Below, piece by piece: positions 27,381-35,966 of a DNA stretch of 40,796 nucleotides. The notes beneath the pieces are model-generated. The model had not been told where the DNA came from. It worked only from the letters and a program-made list of their open reading frames with translations, and ran no database searches. A program made the translations under genes and the position numbers. Every line of letters starts with the position of its first letter. The first letter of the stretch is position 1. The stretch spans positions 1-40,796 of the forward strand of contig DVOS01000037.1 in NCBI GenBank assembly GCA_018713435.1, read 5' to 3'. Origin of the DNA: Candidatus Merdiplasma excrementigallinarum (GTDB lineage: Bacteria > Bacillota > Clostridia > Lachnospirales > Lachnospiraceae).

Positions 27381-28199
27381 ATGATACATGAAACCATTTT
27401 GGTGGGAGGAGACAGAATATCCCACAGAGGGGAGCTGTACACCTATTTTCTCAGAAATTCCCAGGAGATGAATCCAAAGCGGAAACGGCCCGTAGTGCTG
27501 ATCTGTCCCGGAGGAGGCTATTATAAGGTTTCGGACCGGGAGGCGGAACCCATCGCCATGCAGTTTCTGGCCAGAGGGTACCATGCCGCCCTGCTGCGCT
27601 ACAGTGTGTCTCCCGTCAGATATCCGGAGGCCCTGGTGCAGCTGGCGGACGCGGTGCGGTATCTGCGGGAAAACAGGGATCGCTTCGGCATTGATCCGGA
27701 CCGGATTATCCTGCAGGGCTCCTCGGCGGGCGGCCACCTGGCGGCCAGCCTGGGCGTGTTCTGGAAAAGGGAGTTTCTCTCCCGGCTTCTGGATACGGAC
27801 AGTGAGACGCTGCGGCCCAATGGCCTGATCCTAAGTTATCCGGTCATTACCTCCGGAGAGTTTGCCCACCGGGATTCCTTTGTGAACCTGCTGGGGGAGG
27901 AAGCGCGGAAGGAAGAAAAACTGGGGGAGCAGTCCCTGGAACTTCAGGTGAATCCGGATACGCCGCCGGCCTTTCTGTGGCATACCGCCACGGACCCCAC
28001 GGTGCCGGTGGAAAATTCCCTGCTGTTTTTCCAGGCCCTGCGCCGCCACCATGTGCCGGCGGAGCTTCATATCTATCCGGTGGGAGGCCACGGCCTGGCG
28101 CTGGCAAACGAGGAGACAAGACGGGACGACGGATTTGGCGTTCAGAAGCAGTGCCAGAGCTGGATCGATCTGGCGGGAGAGTGGATGAAAGGAATATAA
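27381..28199 (+). CDS. Alpha/beta hydrolase, acetyl esterase-like
   Basis: Protein of about 272 residues in the acetyl-xylan-esterase-like alpha/beta hydrolase group (BD-FAE type). The oxyanion region is VLICPGGGYY, the nucleophile elbow is GSSAGGH, and the acid and base are likely Asp in WHTATDPTVPVENS and His in GGHGLAL. No signal peptide, so it probably acts on imported short acyl sugars in the cytosol (inference). AGGAGG at 27369-27374 fits ATG 27381 best; ATG 27378 is one codon earlier. Confidence 0.88.
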   Translation: MIHETILVGGDRISHRGELYTYFLRNSQEMNPKRKRPVVLICPGGGYYKVSDREAEPIAMQFLARGYHAALLRYSVSPVRYPEALVQLADAVRYLRENRDRFGIDPDRIILQGSSAGGHLAASLGVFWKREFLSRLLDTDSETLRPNGLILSYPVITSGEFAHRDSFVNLLGEEARKEEKLGEQSLELQVNPDTPPAFLWHTATDPTVPVENSLLFFQALRRHHVPAELHIYPVGGHGLALANEETRRDDGFGVQKQCQSWIDLAGEWMKGI

Positions 28200-28213
28200 C
28201 GGCTCAGACAGAA

Positions 28214-28260
28214 AGAGGGGGCTGCAAAATCATGAAACGCATGATGGAGCAGCCCCCTCT
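28214..28260. repeat. Copy B of the repeated palindromic hairpin
   Basis: A 12-bp stem (28214-28225 with 28249-28260) holds an inner ATCATG/CATGAT stem, the same architecture and core sequence as the hairpin at 3490-3540. It lies between the esterase and the convergent tRNA-Sec and probably serves as a terminator; T-runs are short (TTT) on both sides. Confidence 0.8.
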
Positions 28261-28275
28261 TTGATGTAAGGGAAA

Positions 28276-28289
28276 GCCGTAAAAACGGC
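28276..28289 (-). terminator. Possible terminator of selC
   Basis: GCCGT and ACGGC form a 5-bp stem around four bases, 14 bases beyond the tRNA end on the minus strand, followed by TTT. Weak. Confidence 0.35.
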
Positions 28290-28302
28290 GGTCTGTTTTT
28301 TC

Positions 28303-28398
28303 TGGCGAGAGCATGTGGGAATCGAACCCACCCGGGATAACCCAATACCCCACACTGGTTTTGAAGACCAGGGGACACACCAGCACCCATCTGCTCCC
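28303..28398 (-). tRNA. selC: tRNA-Sec (anticodon UCA)
   Basis: A 96-base tRNA with genomically encoded CCA. The anticodon stem is CTGGT/ACCAG around loop CTTCAAA, giving anticodon TCA at 28364-28362. The T arm is GTGGG-TTCGATT-CCCAC. A long variable arm of 6 bp (GGGGTA/TATCCC) is the hallmark of selenocysteine tRNA, and the extended acceptor branch starts GGGAGCA. The eighth acceptor pair is G opposite A, not a standard pair. It is charged with serine and converted by SelA, then read by SelB at UGA codons such as the one in selD. Confidence 0.95.
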
Positions 28399-28404
28399 GG
28401 AGAC

Positions 28405-28433
28405 AGTATAGCAAATCCCGGTCAGAATCACAA
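28405..28433 (-). promoter_or_regulatory. selC promoter
   Basis: On the minus strand TTGTGA (28433-28428) and TATACT (28410-28405) are 17 bases apart, and transcription would start almost at the tRNA 5' end. Confidence 0.6.
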
Positions 28434-28574
28434 GGACACCCTTCTTTAGAATTTCTTTCGGATTTCTTCGGAAGATTTTTCCCGGCTTCTTCGCAGGCAC
28501 TTTGAAAAAGGATGGTAGAGTATAGGAAGAACAGGAATGCAGCGTGTAGAAGAGACGGGAAAGAGGGGATGAAG

Positions 28575-29753
28575 ATGAAGATTCTGATTACGACAGACTG
28601 GTACGCTCCGTCTGTAAACGGGGTTGTCACTTCTGTGCTGAATCTGAAGGAAAAACTGGAGGAACAGGGGCATCAGGTGCGGGTGCTGACCCTGGCCCAG
28701 AATAAAGGGGAGAGCTGGAGGCAGCAGGGAAGAAGAGAAGGGAACGTATGGTATCTGCCCAGCGTGGGAGCGGGCAGGATCTATCCCGGGGCCAGAGTGG
28801 TGTGGGGAGCGGGCAGACGGTTTGTCCGGGAGATGATTGCCTGGAAACCGGATGTGGTCCATTCCCAGTGCGAATTTACCACTTTCTGGTTTGCGGCAAA
28901 AATCGCCAAAGCCGCAGGGGCGCCGCTGCTGCACACTTATCATACGGTTTATGAGGATTACACCCATTATTTTTCGCCCAACCGGGCTTTCGGGAAAAAG
29001 GCGGCGGCCGTTTTCAGCCGGCTGGTGCTTGGCAGAGTGGACGGAGTCATCGTGCCGACAGACAAGGTAAAGCGGCTGCTGGAAGGCTACGGGGTGAGAC
29101 AGCCCATCTGGACGGTTCCCAGCGGAATTGACTGCGCCAGGTTCCGAAAGGCCCGCAGGGAGAGAAAAGAGCGCCCGGCTGGGGCGTCTCTTCGCCTGCT
29201 TTTTCTGGGCAGGCTGGCCAGAGAAAAGAATCTGGAGGAACTGCTGATCTGGATGGCGGGGAGCAGAGGAAAAAACTATCATTTGCTGGTGGTGGGAGAC
29301 GGCCCCCACAGGCCGGAGCTGGAGGCCCTGGCCGGCCGGCTGGGCCTTTATGGCCGGGTGGAATTTGCCGGCATGGTGCCGCCGGAACAGACGGCTTTCT
29401 GGTACCAGAAGGGGGATGTGTTTGTGTGCGCTTCCCGCAGCGAGACCCAGGGACTTACCTACCTGGAAGCCCTGGCGGCGGGACTTCCGGCTGTGTGTCG
29501 GGCGGACGACTGCCTGGAAGGGGTTATCGAAAACGGCCGAAACGGCTGGCAGTACCAGAGCCGCAGCCAGTTTTTTGAGGCGCTGGAAAAACTGGAGGAT
29601 CCGGCCCTTTATCACAGAATGTCCGGTCAGGCCCTGCTTGCGGCATCCCGGTTTGACAGCGGCCGGTTCGGGGAGAGGATCCTGGCGGTCTATCAAAAAA
29701 GCTGCGGGACTTCCCGGGCCCTTTCGTATGCGGGAAGGGAGGGGACCGTATGA
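28575..29753 (+). CDS. Family 4 glycosyltransferase, likely monoglycosyldiacylglycerol synthase
   Basis: GT-B glycosyltransferase (GT4 family) of 392 residues. The N-terminal segment ILITTDWYAPSVNGVVTS and the acceptor-side HTYHTVYEDYTHYF are characteristic of diacylglycerol alpha-glucosyltransferases. The donor-site E-x7-E-like region is SRSETQGLTYLEALAAGLP. It probably adds the first sugar to diacylglycerol at the membrane; the CpoA-like second enzyme two genes later supports this. GAGGGG at 28563-28568 favours ATG 28575; ATG 28569 is also possible. Confidence 0.85.
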   Translation: MKILITTDWYAPSVNGVVTSVLNLKEKLEEQGHQVRVLTLAQNKGESWRQQGRREGNVWYLPSVGAGRIYPGARVVWGAGRRFVREMIAWKPDVVHSQCEFTTFWFAAKIAKAAGAPLLHTYHTVYEDYTHYFSPNRAFGKKAAAVFSRLVLGRVDGVIVPTDKVKRLLEGYGVRQPIWTVPSGIDCARFRKARRERKERPAGASLRLLFLGRLAREKNLEELLIWMAGSRGKNYHLLVVGDGPHRPELEALAGRLGLYGRVEFAGMVPPEQTAFWYQKGDVFVCASRSETQGLTYLEALAAGLPAVCRADDCLEGVIENGRNGWQYQSRSQFFEALEKLEDPALYHRMSGQALLAASRFDSGRFGERILAVYQKSCGTSRALSYAGREGTV

Positions 29754-30331
29754 AGCCCGGATGGATGAAGGCGGCCACTGCCCTGGGTCTGGCGGGAGCG
29801 GCGGCGTTTATGGTGTACGGCTGGCGCAGCGGTATTTTTTCTTCCCGGGAAGCCATGGAAGCGTTTCTGGAACCCTTCGGGCCCGGGGCCCCGGTTATGT
29901 TTATCCTGATTCAGATCATCCAGGTGGTCATTCCCATCCTGCCCGGCGGCATCAGCTGCCTGGGGGGCGTGGTGCTGTTCGGCCCGGTGTGGGGATTTAT
30001 ATACAATTACGCGGGGATCTGCGTGGGTTCCCTGCTGGCCTTTCTTCTGGCCAGACAGTACGGCAGGCCCCTGGTGGAGAGCATGGTGAGCAGAAGCGCC
30101 TGTGAGAAATACGGCAGGTGGCTGGACAACGGGAAAAAATTTGACCGTTTTTTTGCCGCGGCCATTTTCTTTCCCGTGGCGCCGGATGATCTGCTGTGCT
30201 ATCTGGCAGGGCTGACAAAGATGAGTGTGAAAAAATTTACGGCGATTATTGTTCTGGGAAAACCGGCTTCCATTGCCCTCTACAGCATGGGGCTGATGCT
30301 GGTGACCCGGACGGTAGGCCGGCTGTTATAA
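29750..30331 (+). CDS. TVP38/TMEM64 (DedA-like) membrane protein
   Basis: Membrane protein of 193 residues in the SNARE-associated/VTT family, about five helices. The typical re-entrant segment reads QVVIPILPGGISCLGGVVLFG followed by PVWGFIYNYAG (here given in two parts), and the second half-motif is FFPVAPDDLLCYLAG. Relatives move or flip membrane lipids, which suits its place between two glycolipid glycosyltransferases. Its ATG overlaps the preceding stop (ATGA). Confidence 0.9.
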   Translation: MKPGWMKAATALGLAGAAAFMVYGWRSGIFSSREAMEAFLEPFGPGAPVMFILIQIIQVVIPILPGGISCLGGVVLFGPVWGFIYNYAGICVGSLLAFLLARQYGRPLVESMVSRSACEKYGRWLDNGKKFDRFFAAAIFFPVAPDDLLCYLAGLTKMSVKKFTAIIVLGKPASIALYSMGLMLVTRTVGRLL

Positions 30332-30348
30332 AGGGAAAGGAGCGGCAG

Positions 30349-31347
30349 ATGAGAGTTCTTCTGTATACCGGAGGCAGAAATGCGGTGAGGCAAAGCGGCG
30401 TGGGAACGGCGCTGTCCCATCAGGAGCGGGCGCTGGCCATGGCGGATGTGGACTTTACGGAGAATCCCCGGGAGGAGTACGACCTGGTGCATATCAATAC
30501 CGTGCTGCCGGACGCCAGATGGATGGCGGCAAAGGCCCGGCGGGAAGGGAAAAAGGTGGTGTGGCACGGCCATTCCACCATGGAGGATTTTCGGCGGTCC
30601 TTTGTGGGATCCAACGCGGCGGCGCCTCTGTTTAAAAAATGGCTTAAAAGCTGCTACGGCAGCGCGGATCTGGTGCTGACGCCCACGGAGTATTCCAGAA
30701 AACTGCTGGAGGGCTATGGCATGGGAGTGGAGGTAGTGCCCATCTCCAACGGGGTGGATACCGGCTATTTCAGGAAAGAGCCGGGACAGAGGCGGCGGTT
30801 TCGGGAACGGTGGGGATTTGAAGAAACCCAGAAGGTGATTCTCTGCGTGGGCCTGCCAATCGAGCGGAAGGGGATCCTGGACGTCATCGATCTGGCGGGC
30901 CGGCTGCCCTGGTATCAGTTTGTCTGGTGCGGCCATACGTACGCCGGGCTTCTGCCGGGAAAGATTCGCCGGGCCATAGCCCGGGCTCCCGGGAATCTTC
31001 ACTTTCCGGGGTATCTGAACCGGGAGGAACTGCGGGACGCCTACGGAGGATGCGATCTGTTTTTCTTTCCCACCTATGAGGAGACGGAAGGAATTGTAAT
31101 GCTGGAGGCCCTGTCCATGAAAATACCGGTGCTGGTGCGGGATATTCCCGTCTACGGGGACTGGCTGGAGCACGGCGCGCATGTGTGGAAGGAGCGGGAT
31201 ATCCCGGGATTTGAGGCCAGAATCCAGGCCATTCTGGATCAGACCTGCCCGGATCTGACAGAGAGGGGCTTCCAGGCTGCCAGAGAGAGGGATTTAAGAA
31301 TTGTGGGGGAAAGCCTTGCCAGCCTTTACCGGGCAGTGATAAGATAA
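30349..31347 (+). CDS. CpoA-like glycolipid glycosyltransferase
   Basis: GT4 glycosyltransferase of 332 residues. The N-terminal half closely resembles the pneumococcal CpoA type that adds a second hexose to glucosyldiacylglycerol: SGVGTALSHQERAL, EEYDLVHINTVLP, VVWHGHSTMEDFRRSFVGSN and VLTPTEYSRKLLEGYG. The donor region is FFPTYEETEGIVMLEALS. AAAGGAG precedes ATG 30349. It completes a three-gene glycolipid set that can tune membrane curvature and wall-teichoic lipid anchors; sugar identity cannot be read from sequence. Confidence 0.85.
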   Translation: MRVLLYTGGRNAVRQSGVGTALSHQERALAMADVDFTENPREEYDLVHINTVLPDARWMAAKARREGKKVVWHGHSTMEDFRRSFVGSNAAAPLFKKWLKSCYGSADLVLTPTEYSRKLLEGYGMGVEVVPISNGVDTGYFRKEPGQRRRFRERWGFEETQKVILCVGLPIERKGILDVIDLAGRLPWYQFVWCGHTYAGLLPGKIRRAIARAPGNLHFPGYLNREELRDAYGGCDLFFFPTYEETEGIVMLEALSMKIPVLVRDIPVYGDWLEHGAHVWKERDIPGFEARIQAILDQTCPDLTERGFQAARERDLRIVGESLASLYRAVIR

Positions 31348-31419
31348 TGCCCGTAGGATGGCACGGCAAAAATGGTTTAGCTGTATTTGAGAAGAGAAAA
31401 AGCAGGAGGCTTTAAGGGA

Positions 31420-32118
31420 ATGGACGCATATCATATTCTGGTGGTGGAGGACGACCGGGAAATTCTGGACGGTGTGGGAATTTATCTGAAAAATCAGGGC
31501 TATAAGGTATACAAGGCCCAAAACGGACGGGAAGGGCTGGAGATCCTGGAGAAAGAGGAAATCCATCTGGCGATTGTGGACATCATGATGCCGGTGATGG
31601 ACGGAATCACCATGACCATGAAGCTTCGGGAAAAGTATGACATGCCGGTGATTATGCTGTCGGCAAAATCGGAAGAATTTGACAAGGTGACAGGGCTGAA
31701 CATCGGAGCGGACGACTATGTGACAAAACCTTTTGCCCCCATGGAACTGCTGGCCCGGGTGAATTCTCAGCTGCGCCGCTATTCCCGGTACCTGAAGATG
31801 GCGGACCGGGAAGAAGAGCATCTGTACCGGATCGGGGGGCTGGAGCTGAACGAGGACACGGTGCAGGTCCATGTGGACGGGGAGGCAGTGGCCCTGACGC
31901 CTCTGGAGTTTAAGATTCTGGCCCTGCTGATGCGAAACCCCGGGAGAGTCTTTTCCGCGGAGGAAATCTATGAACGGGTATGGCAGGAGAAAGCCATTGC
32001 CACGGAGACGATTATGGTGCACGTCCGGAATATCCGGCAGAAGATAGAAGTTGATCCGAAAAATCCAAAATATCTGAAGGTGGTGTGGGGTGTTGGGTAT
32101 AAAATCGAAAAGCAGTAG
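31420..32118 (+). CDS. OmpR-family response regulator
   Basis: DNA-binding response regulator of 232 residues. The receiver domain has the phosphoacceptor Asp54 in AIVDIMMPVMDG, the acidic pocket in VVEDDRE, and the conserved Lys in DYVTKPFAP. A winged-helix DNA-binding domain follows (about 130-230, LTPLEFKILALLMRNPGRVFS, shortened here as LTPLEFKILALLM). AGGAGG at 31404-31409. It overlaps the kinase start by 29 bases and is VanR-like in type. Confidence 0.95.
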   Translation: MDAYHILVVEDDREILDGVGIYLKNQGYKVYKAQNGREGLEILEKEEIHLAIVDIMMPVMDGITMTMKLREKYDMPVIMLSAKSEEFDKVTGLNIGADDYVTKPFAPMELLARVNSQLRRYSRYLKMADREEEHLYRIGGLELNEDTVQVHVDGEAVALTPLEFKILALLMRNPGRVFSAEEIYERVWQEKAIATETIMVHVRNIRQKIEVDPKNPKYLKVVWGVGYKIEKQ

Positions 32119-34240
32119 ACGACCTTTCTGGGCGGCTGCCGTTATTATAGGCTGCGCCCTGGTGATGATGCTCTATCACGGAGTAGCGAGAGACACCGTG
32201 TATGGCCGGCTGGAGGCGGGAGCCTCCGCCCAGGTTCAGTCCTGGCCCAATTACCGGATGGATCCGGAGACGGATCTGAAGAGCTTTATCCGGTATCTCT
32301 ATATGGCCAGCTACGGCATGTACTGGGAGCTGCAGGGAACGCAGACAGATCCGGACCAGGTGTTTTTATCCGGGTTTGAAGAGGAAGACGGTACACGGGA
32401 AGAATTTAACGAAAACTTTATTTCCTGGTATGAGAATGTGACAGACCTGCTGGCTTCCTACGGAGTGGAGTATCAGATTACGGACATAAGCACAGGAGAG
32501 ACGGCGGGGAGCGCCTCCGGCGATCTGGAGAAATATGTAACCGGCAGCCCCGCTTTTTTTATGAAGCTGCGCTACGACGGCAACGGAAGCCTGTCCCTCT
32601 CCTCCATGAAGAATCAGGATAATCTTCAGCTGCAGGCGGATGAGATCGGTTCTGTCAGCAAGCGGAATTTTCTCTACTGGATCGGGCAGGAGACCATATC
32701 CGTTTCCGCTCTGCACCAGCCCCGGGATGTGGAAATCTGCGTCTATTCCGACGACCCGGACTGCTACCGCAGCTATAACGAGACAACGGTCAGCTACAAC
32801 ACGGTGACTGCCATGCAGTACCAGGGGGATATTGAAAATATTGTTTCCACCGCCTATCTGGTGCTGCTGATTTTGCTGGCCGCGGCGGGGATCCTGCTGC
32901 CCCTGTTTAAAAAGCTGCGAAGAGAGAGCCGGATGCTGGCGGGGGTTTCGGCGGAGGTTTCTATCCTGCTGCTGCTGGCGGGGTTTTTCGGCATGGATTT
33001 TGCCGTCTCCATGGCCAGCGATTATGTAAGCGGGGGCTGGTCCACCCTGGGATCTTTCCTCTGTTTTCTGATTTACTGCGGACTGTTCGGCGCCTGGCTG
33101 ACGGGGGGACTGTCCCTGCTGCAGATTGCGGACAGGGGCTGGACCTCCTACTGGAGAGAAAAATCCTTCCTGTACAGAAATATGGGGACCATCGGGAGGG
33201 CGGTGAAAGAGCGGGCCCTCCGGTTCTTTGACAGCATAAAAACTCTGGATCTCTCCGACCGGTCCGACCGGTGGCTGCTGCGGATCCTGGCGGTGAATTT
33301 TGTGATCCTGCTGTTCTGCTGCGTATTCTGGTTTATGGGGATTATCGGCCTGGTCATCTATTCGGCGGTCCTGTTTTTCATCCTCCGCAGATATCTGAGA
33401 GGGATAAAAGAAAAGTACGGCGTCCTGCTGCAGGCGGCCAGCCGCATGGCCCAGGGGGACCTGCATATGGAGGCGGAGGAAGATCTGGGACCTTTTGAGC
33501 CCCTCAAGCAGGAGCTGGCGAAGGTGAACGAGGGCTTCCGCAAGGCGGTGGAGCAGGAGATCCGCAGCCAGAATATGAAGACGGAGCTGATCACCAATGT
33601 ATCCCACGATCTGAAAACCCCCCTCACCGCCATTATTACCTATGTAAATCTGCTGAAGGAGGAGGGGATCACGCCGGAGGAGCGCAGGAATTATGTGGAT
33701 ATCCTGGATCGGAAATCCCTGCGGTTAAAGAAGCTGATCGAGGATCTGTTTGAGATCAGCAAGGCGGCCAGCGGCAATATCCAGATCAGAAAAACAAAAG
33801 TGAATCTGGGAGAGATGGTGCGCCAGGCCGCCATGGAGCAGGAAGACCGGATGGAGAAAGCCTCCGTAGACTGCCGGGTGCAGGTGCCGGAAGAGCCGGT
33901 GGAGATGATGCTGGACGGAGAGAAAACCTACCGCATTCTGGAAAATCTGCTGATCAATGTATCCAAGTACGCCCTGGCCGGCACCAGAGCCTGGATCATC
34001 CTGACAGCCGACGGGGAAACCGCCCGGATTACGGTGAAAAATATTTCCGCCGCGGAACTGGATGAGGACTGCAGCTATCTGGCGGAGCGGTTTGTCCGGG
34101 GAGACAAATCCAGAAATACGGAAGGCAGCGGGCTTGGCCTGGCTATCGTGACGAGCTTTGCGCAGCTGCAGGGGGGCTCTTTCGCGATTGAGACGGACGG
34201 AGATCTGTTTAAAGCCATCGTAAGTTTCCCCATGAAATAA
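32090..34240 (+). CDS. Sensor histidine kinase with large extracytoplasmic domain
   Basis: A 716-residue kinase paired with the preceding regulator. The first helix (about 13-30) leads to an extracytoplasmic domain of roughly 215 residues. Further helices follow at about 250-272, 283-303, 318-342 and 400-440, then a HAMP-like stretch. The phosphorylated His is residue 506 in VSHDLKTPLTAI, and the ATPase part shows ENLLINVSKYAL and GSGLGLAIV. Start is GTG 32090 with AAGGTGG at 32077-32083. The ligand is unknown; the glycolipid neighbours suggest an envelope signal. Confidence 0.93.
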   Translation: MLGIKSKSSRRPFWAAAVIIGCALVMMLYHGVARDTVYGRLEAGASAQVQSWPNYRMDPETDLKSFIRYLYMASYGMYWELQGTQTDPDQVFLSGFEEEDGTREEFNENFISWYENVTDLLASYGVEYQITDISTGETAGSASGDLEKYVTGSPAFFMKLRYDGNGSLSLSSMKNQDNLQLQADEIGSVSKRNFLYWIGQETISVSALHQPRDVEICVYSDDPDCYRSYNETTVSYNTVTAMQYQGDIENIVSTAYLVLLILLAAAGILLPLFKKLRRESRMLAGVSAEVSILLLLAGFFGMDFAVSMASDYVSGGWSTLGSFLCFLIYCGLFGAWLTGGLSLLQIADRGWTSYWREKSFLYRNMGTIGRAVKERALRFFDSIKTLDLSDRSDRWLLRILAVNFVILLFCCVFWFMGIIGLVIYSAVLFFILRRYLRGIKEKYGVLLQAASRMAQGDLHMEAEEDLGPFEPLKQELAKVNEGFRKAVEQEIRSQNMKTELITNVSHDLKTPLTAIITYVNLLKEEGITPEERRNYVDILDRKSLRLKKLIEDLFEISKAASGNIQIRKTKVNLGEMVRQAAMEQEDRMEKASVDCRVQVPEEPVEMMLDGEKTYRILENLLINVSKYALAGTRAWIILTADGETARITVKNISAAELDEDCSYLAERFVRGDKSRNTEGSGLGLAIVTSFAQLQGGSFAIETDGDLFKAIVSFPMK

Positions 34241-34248
34241 AATGTCCA

Positions 34249-34277
34249 TTGAATGATGGGAGAGAACGTGATATGCT
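34249..34277 (+). promoter_or_regulatory. trpS promoter
   Basis: TTGAAT at 34249-34254 and TATGCT at 34272-34277 are 17 bases apart, just after the kinase stop. Transcription would start near 34284. Confidence 0.65.
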
Positions 34278-34285
34278 TGTAATGG

Positions 34286-34316
34286 CAGCGTCGGTGTACA
34301 CCGTACACCGGCGCTG
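34286..34316 (+). promoter_or_regulatory. Strong stem-loop at the 5' end of the trpS transcript
   Basis: Bases 34286-34299 pair with 34303-34316 in 14 continuous positions, one of them a T-G wobble, around the loop ACC. No U-tract follows. It begins at or next to the predicted transcription start, so it is part of the leader, or an operator at DNA level. It also could terminate weakly for the kinase gene. It is far too short for a T-box. Confidence 0.65.
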
Positions 34317-34345
34317 CTTACTAGAAACCATAAAGGAGCAGTGCG

Positions 34346-35413
34346 ATGAAACAGATTATTTTAACCGGTGACCGTCCTACAGGCCGCCTTCATGTGGGCC
34401 ACTATGTGGGCTCTCTGAAAGAGCGGGTACAGCTGCAGAATTCCGGCGGATACCAGGAGATTTATATTATGATTGCCGATGCCCAGGCGCTGACGGACAA
34501 CGCGGAGCATCCGGAAAAAGTGCGGCAGAATATTATGCAGGTGGCGCTGGACTATCTGGCCTGCGGAATCGATCCGGAGAAATCCACGATTTTTATCCAG
34601 TCCATGATTCCCCAGCTGACAGAGCTGACCTTCTATTATATGAACCTGGTAACCGTTTCCAGAGTACAGAGAAACCCCACTGTAAAAGCGGAGATTAAGA
34701 TGCGCAATTTCGAGGCCAGCATCCCGGTAGGTTTCTTCTGCTATCCCATCAGCCAGGCGGCGGATATCACCGCCTTTAAGGCCACCACGGTTCCCGCAGG
34801 GGAGGACCAGGAGCCCATGCTGGAGCAGTGCCGGGAGATTGTGCGGAAATTTAACGAGGTCTACGGAGAGACGCTGGTGGAGCCCAAAATTGTGCTTCCC
34901 TCCAACCAGGCCTGCCAGCGGCTGCCGGGCATTGACGGAAAGGCCAAGATGAGCAAATCCCTGGGCAACTGCATTTATCTGTCCGATGAGCCGGAGGAGA
35001 TTAAAAAGAAAGTGATGTCCATGTTTACGGACCCCACCCATCTGCGGAAAGAGGATCCGGGCCACACGGAAGGAAACCCGGTGTTCATTTACCTGCGGGC
35101 TTTTTCAAAGCCGGAGCACTTTACGGAGTTTTTGCCGGAGTACGCCGGGCTGGAAGAACTGGAGGAGCATTACCGCAGAGGCGGACTGGGAGACGTGAAG
35201 GTGAAAAAGTTCCTGAACAATGTGATGCAGGCGGAGCTGGGGCCCATCCGGGAGCGGAGAAACATGTGGGAGCAGCGGCTGCCGGAGGTATATGAGATCC
35301 TGCGGGAGGGAACGAAAAAAGCGGAGGCAGTGGCTGCCGAAACGCTTCAGGATGTGCGCCGCGCCATGAAGATCGACTACTTTGACAGCGGCAACCTGAT
35401 GAAACTGTCATAA
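34346..35413 (+). CDS. trpS: Tryptophan--tRNA ligase
   Basis: Class I aminoacyl-tRNA synthetase, 355 residues. The HIGH-type motif is GRLHVGHYVG and the KMSKS motif is intact at residues 201-205. Somewhat longer than the compact 330-residue form because of small insertions. AAAGGAG precedes ATG 34346. Its substrate tRNA-Trp is encoded about 5 kb downstream at the window end. Confidence 0.96.
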   Translation: MKQIILTGDRPTGRLHVGHYVGSLKERVQLQNSGGYQEIYIMIADAQALTDNAEHPEKVRQNIMQVALDYLACGIDPEKSTIFIQSMIPQLTELTFYYMNLVTVSRVQRNPTVKAEIKMRNFEASIPVGFFCYPISQAADITAFKATTVPAGEDQEPMLEQCREIVRKFNEVYGETLVEPKIVLPSNQACQRLPGIDGKAKMSKSLGNCIYLSDEPEEIKKKVMSMFTDPTHLRKEDPGHTEGNPVFIYLRAFSKPEHFTEFLPEYAGLEELEEHYRRGGLGDVKVKKFLNNVMQAELGPIRERRNMWEQRLPEVYEILREGTKKAEAVAAETLQDVRRAMKIDYFDSGNLMKLS

Positions 35414-35447
35414 CGGCTGGGACTGTCCGGAAGAGAGGAAGATTTTA

Positions 35448-35951
35448 ATGGGAGAAGAACTGACCAGGAAGGATATAGAGAAGATCCAGCAGGAGATTGA
35501 GTACCGCAAGTTGGTGGTCCGCAAGGAAGCCATTGAGGCGGTGAAGGAAGCCAGAGCCCAGGGAGATCTGAGCGAAAACTTTGAATATTACGCGGCCAAG
35601 AAGGACAAAAACCAGAATGAGAGCCGCATCCGGTATCTGGAGAGGATGTTAAAGACGGCCCGGGTGATCTCCGAAGATTCCAGGGAGGATGAGGTGGGCC
35701 TGAACAACACGGTTCAGGTTTATTTTCCGGAGGATGATATGACGGAGCAGTATAAGCTGGTGACATCCATCCGGGGCAATTCCCTGAAGGGCCTTATCAG
35801 CATCGAATCCCCTATGGGAAAGGCGCTGATGGGACACAAGGTAAACGACCGGGTGCACATTAAGGTGGATGATGACTACAGCTACGATGTGGTGATCAAA
35901 TCCATTGAGAACACGATAGACGACGGGAGCGACGCGATCCGGAAGTTTTAA
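35448..35951 (+). CDS. greA: Transcription elongation factor GreA
   Basis: Rescues backtracked RNA polymerase by stimulating RNA cleavage. The protein has 167 residues. The N-terminal coiled coil carries ARAQGDLSENFEYYAAK, whose acidic tip reaches the active site, and the C-terminal FKBP-like domain ends the protein with ISIESPMGKALMGHKVNDR. Start ATG 35448 follows AGAGAGGAAG. It lies 34 bases after trpS. Confidence 0.95.
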   Translation: MGEELTRKDIEKIQQEIEYRKLVVRKEAIEAVKEARAQGDLSENFEYYAAKKDKNQNESRIRYLERMLKTARVISEDSREDEVGLNNTVQVYFPEDDMTEQYKLVTSIRGNSLKGLISIESPMGKALMGHKVNDRVHIKVDDDYSYDVVIKSIENTIDDGSDAIRKF

Positions 35952-35966
35952 ACGGGAGAAAGACAT

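Noticed and set aside
34278-34345. T-box riboswitch before trpS
   Set aside because: Leader of about 60 bases with a single hairpin; no room for the T-box specifier and antiterminator domains.
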